From positions 1 through 12,888 of the forward strand of contig CANHJJ010000027.1 in NCBI GenBank assembly GCA_947460565.1: a DNA stretch of 12,888 bases, written 5' to 3'. Source of the DNA: Bacteroidota bacterium (GTDB lineage: Bacteria; Bacteroidota; Bacteroidia; UKL13-3). The position numbers were made by a program, and so were the translations under genes. The notes under the pieces were generated by a model. It saw nothing but the letters and a program-made list of their open reading frames with translations. It did not search any database and was not told the origin of the DNA. Positions 7,597-12,888 of this stretch are shown piece by piece; the stretch's first letter is position 1, and every line of letters begins with the position of its first letter.

Positions 7597-7780
7597 TATT
7601 GTGATGATTATTTGGTTTAATGCTAGGTTTGTTCTTAAAGACGATATAGATTTATTAAACCTTCGCATGACTATGAAAATTTTTAAAAGATTTAATTTAT
7701 GGAGAGATAATAATAACTTTGGCAAGGAAACTTTGATGAGGGTATTTTCATCATATTTTTTAGATTTATATGAAGAGTCA

Positions 7781-8050
7781 CTATTTTGTATTTACTTTAT
7801 TAGTTAACTCAGGAGTTGAATTTACTCTTGACATGAAATTACTGGTACCTGTTTTTCTCCAAACTTTTGTGGCCCCAATTATACCAACTAATAAACCAAT
7901 GAGTGAAATAATAATTCCTATGGCCATACCTGTATTATTAGGATTATTGTCGTATACAAGGATGCCAACGCCAACACCTATTATTAATGGAGATGCCATT
8001 ATTCTAAGCCAAGATAATATCTCTACAAATATTTCTAATATTCTCATCAT
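7781..8050 (-). CDS. Small membrane protein with two predicted helices, unknown function
   Basis: The product is 89 residues if started at ATG 8050; ATG 8047 or an upstream ATG at 8083 are alternatives. It begins with an amphipathic segment (MMRILEIFVEILSWLRI) followed by two hydrophobic stretches, about residues 18-33 (MASPLIIGVGVGILVY) and 42-60 (MAIGIIISLIGLLVGIIGA). A short NNPNNT turn separates them. A basic polar tail follows (TKVWRKTGTSNFMSRVNSTPEL). The hydrophobic hairpin and the conserved-looking tail resemble small membrane proteins common in Bacteroidota, but I cannot name a function. A longer plus-strand frame covers the same bases and is taken as a shadow. The gene lies 54 nt after the stop of the giant surface protein on the same strand and may be its distal co-transcribed gene. 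The next gene downstream, the oxidase, starts 184 bp later. Confidence 0.65.
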   Translation of the reverse strand: MMRILEIFVEILSWLRIMASPLIIGVGVGILVYDNNPNNTGMAIGIIISLIGLLVGIIGATKVWRKTGTSNFMSRVNSTPELTNKVNTK

Positions 8051-8104
8051 GCGTATAAAATTAATCATTCTAAATTCTATCAACAGGCAACCATCAACTG
8101 CTAC

Positions 8105-11100
8105 CTATCTCAGCAAGGTAACATTCCCTGTTTTGGTTCCAACTGTTCCATCCCATCCACTATAGGTAATGACGTATACAAGCACATTCATGGCAATTTC
8201 GTTTTCAGAAAATTTATCACTGAATTTATTGCTAAAAAATTCTTTTTTATCATTGGTTTCCCATACCTTTTCTCCCCAACGGTTATAAAGTTTCAAATTG
8301 AAATCTTTTACAAACACAGGTACTGCCTTCCATAGGTCGTTGATATTATCGCCATTCGGTGTATATGCATTTGGCACATTCACTAAAGGTGATTGAATCA
8401 ATTCAATCGTGTTTGATTCACTAAATGCATTGTTGCCTCCAATACCTTCAAGAGCCCTTATTTTGTAATTATACAGCCCATTGTCATAATTCCATTTTTC
8501 ATCTATGTATCTTTCTTGTTTGAAACTGGTGCTTGTTAAAACAGAATCCAATTGAGAATAAAAAGGTTCAGTTCTGATGATTTCATATTTCCGAATTCCG
8601 TTTTGCCAATAGGTATAATTTGTCCAATTGATATCATGTTTAAATGGACTAGAAATTCCATTCAAAAGTATGCTACATGATTTGGTATTTGCTACACTGT
8701 TTATGCCACATTGGTTTGCAGAGCGCACTTCATAGCAATATGCGTTATCATCGACCTTCACATTTTCATCTATAAAAGTGGTATCGCTATTTGATGAATA
8801 AACTTGAATAGGCAACATACTTGTATCAGCAAATCGAGTGTGCTTATAAATTCGATATTGCCAAAAATTTGTATCCTGCAATCTTAGCCATGTAAGCTTC
8901 ACAGTCTTATCGTTTACTACCGTAACACTATGGAAATCTACACCATTTGGAGGTGATGAGGCCGCATCTTGGGTGCAAACTCGACTTATAGTATCTCCAA
9001 CATTCCCACAAACATCGATAGGGAATAACAAGAAGCAAACATTCTGATTTTGCAAGTTGCTTGTGCTTAATATGCTTATGGTTGAATCTATGCTTGAGGG
9101 TGAGAATTTACCTACTTCTTTATATGTATTATTTTGTTCTAGTTGAACAATTTTATAGAAGTCAAAGTGAGGGTCTTGTTTTTTATTTTTTATGATAAGG
9201 TCAACCTTATTGTTTGAATAAATTTTAGGACAAGCTAAGTGAATAGAATAGTCAGGTGTATATGGAATTGGAACAACTTTAATTGTTTTTTTGCCAATAT
9301 TAGGTCTTGGGCATCGGTTGTTTGCTAGATCTAGGGTAAATGTAAGGGTATCATATAAAGCATATTGACAATGTAGTGGGAGCGTTATTTTGTAATAAGC
9401 CTTCCCTTTTTCATTTTGTAAAGCATAAATCAATTTGGGGTTCGAACTTTCACTACTTGTTAGGGATATGAAAACAGAATCTTTATTATCAAAATGAATA
9501 ATGCTATCGTTTATAGTAAGTGTATCGTTTGGACCCAATAAAATCAATTCATCATTGCTCTTTATAAAAATTTTATTAGCCGAATCGGGCATCACATTGG
9601 AGCAAATAGTTCTTGATGTGTCAGAATGCAGCTTGCAATAATTGGTACTATAAACGGTATAACAATAGTTGTTGCTTGAATGATTTGTAGCAAAGGAATC
9701 TACAAAATAGCTTTTACTTTGAGATACTTCTTTCCCATATTCAGCGTAAGGACTATTAGACTTACTTCTTAATATCCTGAACTCTTCAAATATTCTTAAA
9801 GCTCGTGTGGTATCCCATTTAAGCTGCACTATATTTGGCGACAAATTAACTAAGCAAAAGGTATTGGCTTGGGGTAGAGTAGGGGCTAATACCACCACTT
9901 TTATTTTGCCAAATCCTTGCATGGGTATGGGACAAGCATCATTAATCATATCAATGCTAAGCTCAAAAGTATCCTTTCCTATGTCATTGCAGGTAGATTC
10001 CCAATATAAGTCAGCTGTTGTAAGTCCAGGGGTCTTTACAATATTGTTTATGATTGCAGGGTTTTCAACATTATTGGTTAGGCTTCCGTTGTAAGTAAAA
10101 TCTATATTGTTTTGGTTGCCATCCGTAATCAACAACTTAAAACGTAAGGTGTCAGTTGCCAGCAGATAAAATGTAGTATCTCTGAATTTTGGTGGGATTT
10201 TGTATGTATTTAAATCAAATTTAAAGACCGCAATATTACATCCTGGTAAGTTTCTATTAAAGGTTCTCACGCTTGGATTTACTCTAGAGTATGCTTTGAG
10301 TGTGGTTGGGAAATCAGAAGCTCCTGAATTACAACTGGCACAAACCGTTTGGTAAATTACAAAGTTTTTATCCAAGTGACTTGTACCACCATCAACATGG
10401 TCTTGACTCTGATTTCCGCCAATATAACTGGCATATACCAGCTTGTCGAGTGTATTGGTAATAACCATGATGTAAAAGTCACTACCATCTGTTAACTTTT
10501 GAAAGGCGTCTACTGTTACTGGTAAGCCAATTGTGTTTGTTGTAGGGGAACCCCTGTTGGTATTGGTTCCTCCACCCCAACCAGCTAGATACAATCGGCT
10601 GCACTCATCCACTACAAAGGCAGTAGGTGATAATTGAGGAAAGCTAGTGTTTGCTCCAAAAACTGTTTGCCTAATTATGCCATTTAAGTTTTTATCAAAT
10701 ACTTTTATGAATTGTTTGGCCCCTGTATTTTTATAAACCCCAACACTTGGAACAATGTTCCCTGTAGTTTGTCCATAGGCATATACGTTGTTATCTTGGT
10801 CGCATTGAATCAAATAACTTTGATCGTATTGATTGGTTCCTAGATAAATACTTTTTACCAAAGTTCCCGTGCCGTCAATTTTTGCAATAAAGCCATCTAT
10901 TGCCCCAAAATAGCTATTTGTTTTACCGGGTATGTTATTGCTTTCTGTTCCCCCTGTAAGGTAAATATTATTACTCTTGTCAAAACAAAAGGCATAGGCC
11001 GCATCATCGCCACTACCTCCAAAATATGAACTCAATAGCATTGCACTTAATGAGTCATTCATCTTGAAAATAAGCCCATCTTGATTGCCACCAAATATGG

Positions 11101-12454
11101 GTTGAAATGGATTTTGTAAAGGGAAATTACTAGCACTTCTGGTTGTACTTGCCACTACCACATTGCCTATTAAATCATAAAAAATTTCACCTCTGTACCA
11201 ATCAGAATAATTATGGTTTAACTTTGAAAGATTGGTTGAGTAATCATAATCATCATTGCCACTGATACCATCATCCTCGCTCCCTCCTACAAAAGTACTG
11301 GCTATTAAACTAGTTCCGTCTCCAGATAATTTACAAACAAAAATATCATACTTGCCATTATGGGTTTTGTCAAAAGCCTTGTTGGAAACAGGAAAATCAC
11401 TCGACATGGTTGAGCCCAATATGGCTAATTCACCCATATTATTTACAATCATACTATGAGGCTGCTCATTATTCGAACCACCCAGATAAGTTGAGTATAG
11501 CATTTGAGAACCATCACTATTGAACTTAGCAATAATGGCATCTCGAGCATATTCATTGTTGGCTCCGCTACCACCATTAAAATTCATATCGTAGGCACCT
11601 ATGGTTACTGGGAAACCAATATCGTAGACTGAGCCTCCCGCATAGCTATTTCCTGCATTATCATAGGCGGCAGTATTACCAAAATTATCAGCCACTGAAC
11701 CCACATAAGTGCCAAAAATTATCTGAGGATCTATTACTAATTCATGTGTTCGGTCATATTCATTCACCGCAAATTGAAGTATGTTTTGTTTCAGAACGTA
11801 CTGGGTTTTGATGATTTCGTTTTCTTGCAAACTGAATGGTTTTTGCTCTTGTATGTAGCCCAACGATGTAGTATAAACCAAATTACCTTCTACTAATTTA
11901 ATATCCTCTTGTCCTTGGTATTTCAGTTTTATTTGATCGGGGTTGGCATAAGGTGAAACGATGAAATTGGTTTTCAATTTCACTCCATCTCCAATAATCT
12001 CTATGTCTATGCCCTTATAAATATTTTTAAGAACAATACTGCTATAGGCATTACAATGACTTGCCCATTTGCTGGCATCATTGCCAATAAAATAATTATA
12101 GTATTCAGCAAACATATTTTGTTTCAATACATCACTTGGGCTCATAGCGCCATCAAATTTTACTACAATAGAATGAGCTCTTCCAGTGCTGATTTTTTTG
12201 CCATGATGATAATCATGAATGGCTTGCTTGTCAACAAACACATAGGTCAATTGCTTTTCTTCAATAAATAAAGCCCCGCTTGGGATGCTTGCCTTGAAAA
12301 GTATATTGGATTGCCATTGGCCTTTGTTTTCAATAAACTTAATGAAGTTGCCTGTTATGGGCGTCAGCGGAGAATTAGCATAGGCACAAATATGAGCAAG
12401 CAAAAATGCTAGCCACAACAATGAACTATTAAATTTATCTCTAGATGGTTTCAA
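8105..12454 (-). CDS. Giant cell-surface protein: DUF7948-like, SBBP repeats, CHU_C (T9SS type B)
   Basis: This 1449-residue exported protein has a hydrophobic signal (LLWLAFLLAHICAYA, about residues 12-26). Residues 38-245 (FIENKGQWQSNILF to VIDPQIIFGTYVG) match the DUF7948-type N-terminal region. Residues 245-750 contain SBBP-like beta-propeller repeats: YSTYLGGSNNEQ at 320, ASTFVGGSEDDG at 385, LSSYFGGSGDDAA at 475, KSIYLGTNQYDQ at 534, RQTVFGANTS at 595 and YASYIGGNQSQD at 674. Beta-sandwich segments like fibronectin type III follow to about 1350. The tail (VPNAYTPNGDNINDLW, LKLYNRWGEKVWET, GNVTLLR) is the gliding-motility-associated CHU_C domain that targets T9SS. The start is TTG at 12454; an in-frame TGA lies immediately before it, and the next ATG would remove the signal peptide. 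Such proteins are usually surface-anchored or released adhesin-like structures; no enzymatic motif is seen. Confidence 0.9.
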   Translation of the reverse strand: MKPSRDKFNSSLLWLAFLLAHICAYANSPLTPITGNFIKFIENKGQWQSNILFKASIPSGALFIEEKQLTYVFVDKQAIHDYHHGKKISTGRAHSIVVKFDGAMSPSDVLKQNMFAEYYNYFIGNDASKWASHCNAYSSIVLKNIYKGIDIEIIGDGVKLKTNFIVSPYANPDQIKLKYQGQEDIKLVEGNLVYTTSLGYIQEQKPFSLQENEIIKTQYVLKQNILQFAVNEYDRTHELVIDPQIIFGTYVGSVADNFGNTAAYDNAGNSYAGGSVYDIGFPVTIGAYDMNFNGGSGANNEYARDAIIAKFNSDGSQMLYSTYLGGSNNEQPHSMIVNNMGELAILGSTMSSDFPVSNKAFDKTHNGKYDIFVCKLSGDGTSLIASTFVGGSEDDGISGNDDYDYSTNLSKLNHNYSDWYRGEIFYDLIGNVVVASTTRSASNFPLQNPFQPIFGGNQDGLIFKMNDSLSAMLLSSYFGGSGDDAAYAFCFDKSNNIYLTGGTESNNIPGKTNSYFGAIDGFIAKIDGTGTLVKSIYLGTNQYDQSYLIQCDQDNNVYAYGQTTGNIVPSVGVYKNTGAKQFIKVFDKNLNGIIRQTVFGANTSFPQLSPTAFVVDECSRLYLAGWGGGTNTNRGSPTTNTIGLPVTVDAFQKLTDGSDFYIMVITNTLDKLVYASYIGGNQSQDHVDGGTSHLDKNFVIYQTVCASCNSGASDFPTTLKAYSRVNPSVRTFNRNLPGCNIAVFKFDLNTYKIPPKFRDTTFYLLATDTLRFKLLITDGNQNNIDFTYNGSLTNNVENPAIINNIVKTPGLTTADLYWESTCNDIGKDTFELSIDMINDACPIPMQGFGKIKVVVLAPTLPQANTFCLVNLSPNIVQLKWDTTRALRIFEEFRILRSKSNSPYAEYGKEVSQSKSYFVDSFATNHSSNNYCYTVYSTNYCKLHSDTSRTICSNVMPDSANKIFIKSNDELILLGPNDTLTINDSIIHFDNKDSVFISLTSSESSNPKLIYALQNEKGKAYYKITLPLHCQYALYDTLTFTLDLANNRCPRPNIGKKTIKVVPIPYTPDYSIHLACPKIYSNNKVDLIIKNKKQDPHFDFYKIVQLEQNNTYKEVGKFSPSSIDSTISILSTSNLQNQNVCFLLFPIDVCGNVGDTISRVCTQDAASSPPNGVDFHSVTVVNDKTVKLTWLRLQDTNFWQYRIYKHTRFADTSMLPIQVYSSNSDTTFIDENVKVDDNAYCYEVRSANQCGINSVANTKSCSILLNGISSPFKHDINWTNYTYWQNGIRKYEIIRTEPFYSQLDSVLTSTSFKQERYIDEKWNYDNGLYNYKIRALEGIGGNNAFSESNTIELIQSPLVNVPNAYTPNGDNINDLWKAVPVFVKDFNLKLYNRWGEKVWETNDKKEFFSNKFSDKFSENEIAMNVLVYVITYSGWDGTVGTKTGNVTLLR

Positions 12455-12475
12455 TCAATGGTTTAATTCTCAATT

Positions 12476-12483
12476 CAAAAATA
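12476..12483 (-). promoter_or_regulatory. Possible -7 box for the giant surface protein gene
   Basis: On the minus strand TATTTTTG is an exact match to TAnnTTTG. It ends 21 nt before the TTG start at 12454, a plausible short leader. Support is limited: in such AT-rich DNA this motif can arise by chance, and no good TTG element is seen 17-23 nt further upstream. Confidence 0.35.
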
Positions 12484-12602
12484 AGAAAACCAATTGAATA
12501 TGCTATTAAAAATTTATTATGAAGAAGTAGTTTTTACGTTTTAAGAAAAGAACAGTATTATTGAAATTATTAAGGTAAATTTATTGGCAATTAATCCATT
12601 AG

Positions 12603-12626
12603 TTAACATAGGCGCGTACGTGTTAA
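12603..12626. promoter_or_regulatory. Dyad TTAACA-N12-TGTTAA, possible operator
   Basis: Perfect 6-bp half-sites flank a 12-bp centre (TAGGCGCGTACG) that is strikingly GC-rich for this gap. It lies about 150 bp upstream of the giant surface protein start. The form suits a dimeric regulator binding site, but this is inference from symmetry only. Confidence 0.25.
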
Positions 12627-12781
12627 TTCCATTTAGTCTTTAGCAGTAATTTTAAATATAATGCCCATTATAAATAGGAGGGCATGCCTTATTGGGCTTC
12701 TTGTGAAGGATTGTGTGAATGATTCTAGATAGTAACTAGAACAGGATTACCATATATAAATTTTCTTTTGAAAATCAGAAA

Positions 12782-12888
12782 TTAAACAAAAATCGAAAAA
12801 GTAGATTGGCCATATTTTCTTACTTCTCTGATACGCGCATGTTTGCTTAAATCCAATTCACTTCCATGCTCAACAATCAGCCACCCGC
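12782..12888 (-). CDS. rsmD: C-terminal end of a probable RsmD 16S rRNA methyltransferase
   Basis: A minus-strand frame enters from the right edge and ends at a TAA at 12784-12782, giving 34 residues: GWLIVEHGSELDLSKHARIR followed by EVRKYGQSTFSIFV. The layout, a LIVEH strand, then a short SKH linker, then RKYG and a final FSIF strand, is how I recall the C-terminus of Bacteroidota RsmD proteins. RsmD methylates N2 of G966 in 16S rRNA. The catalytic NPPY-type motif would lie outside the window, so the assignment rests on the tail alone. Another class I methyltransferase is possible. Confidence 0.55.
   Translation of the reverse strand, partial: GWLIVEHGSELDLSKHARIREVRKYGQSTFSIFV

Larger units (their letters stand above)
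12455..12781. other. AT-rich intergenic region upstream of the giant surface protein
   Basis: This gap of about 330 bp has no convincing reading frame. On the minus strand a TATTTTTG match to the Bacteroidota -7 box lies at 12483-12476, 21 nt before the TTG start of the surface protein, but I find no clear TTG at the right distance upstream. Several short inverted repeats are present: TTAACA-N12-TGTTAA at 12603-12626 around a GC-rich core, ATGCCC-N13-GGGCAT at 12661-12685, TTCTAG-N7-CTAGAA at 12723-12741, and ATTTTC-N4-GAAAAT at 12760-12775. The last lies just past the rsmD-like stop and could be a weak terminator for that gene. Confidence 0.5.

Noticed and set aside
7597..7725. N-terminal extension of the multicopper oxidase to an ATG at 7725
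   Set aside because: It would put 43 residues ahead of a clear signal peptide. The ATG at 7596 places the signal at the N-terminus.
7490..7807. A 105-residue plus-strand reading frame
   Set aside because: It crosses the start of the oxidase gene and the upstream gap, has no recognisable motif and no consistent composition.
7770..8165. A 131-residue plus-strand reading frame
   Set aside because: It lies opposite the small membrane protein and the end of the surface protein. The minus-strand product has a sensible two-helix layout and same-strand neighbours; this one has none.
12760..12775. Strong intrinsic terminator after the rsmD-like gene
   Set aside because: The stem is only six mostly A-T pairs and no T-run follows on the minus strand, so at best it is weak.

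Overview
The window is low-GC DNA from a member of the Bacteroidota. Two exported enzymes end in type A Por/T9SS sorting domains of the 'IYPNP' kind. One giant protein ends in a gliding-motility (CHU_C, type B) sorting domain. A LolA of the Bacteroidota type is present, and the clearest promoter has the Bacteroidota form TTG-N19-TAnnTT(T)G instead of a -35/-10 pair. I would place it near free-living Chitinophagales/Sphingobacteriales-like lineages, but genus cannot be read from this sequence.

Layout. Positions 1-228 (-) hold the N-terminal part of an unrecognised exported protein, cut by the window edge. A short divergent region carries a good promoter for gpmI (507-2033, +), a complete cofactor-independent phosphoglycerate mutase. 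A small lipoprotein (2037-2603, +) follows gpmI with almost no gap. Between this pair and the convergent lolA gene (2817-3458, -) lies an array of six 19-bp tandem repeats that ends in an inverted-repeat arm. From 7596 down to 3655 (-) three genes form a tight operon: a complete CueO/laccase-like multicopper oxidase with a T9SS tail, an exported thioredoxin-fold protein with a CNHC motif, and a secreted sulfatase with a T9SS tail. Gaps between them are 3 and 6 nt. Upstream, also on the - strand, are a small two-helix membrane protein (7781-8050) and a 1449-residue cell-surface protein (8105-12454) with an N-terminal DUF7948-like region, SBBP-like beta-propeller repeats, fibronectin-like segments and a CHU_C tail. 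An AT-rich gap of about 330 bp separates it from the C-terminal end of a gene that looks like rsmD (12782-12888, -).

How the genes fit together. Housekeeping functions (glycolysis, lipoprotein transport, rRNA methylation) flank a block devoted to the cell surface. The most suggestive unit is the oxidase-redoxin-sulfatase operon. All three products are exported and two are predicted to be secreted through T9SS. One reading is a surface pathway that removes sulfate from a sulfated aromatic compound and then oxidises the freed phenol. Another is a link between copper or thiol chemistry and sulfatase maturation. Neither is proven here. The sulfatase carries an unusual formylglycine motif, Cys-Ser-Ser-Thr-Arg, where the middle residue is normally Pro or Ala. 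I see no phage, transposase, CRISPR array, tRNA or rRNA in the window.
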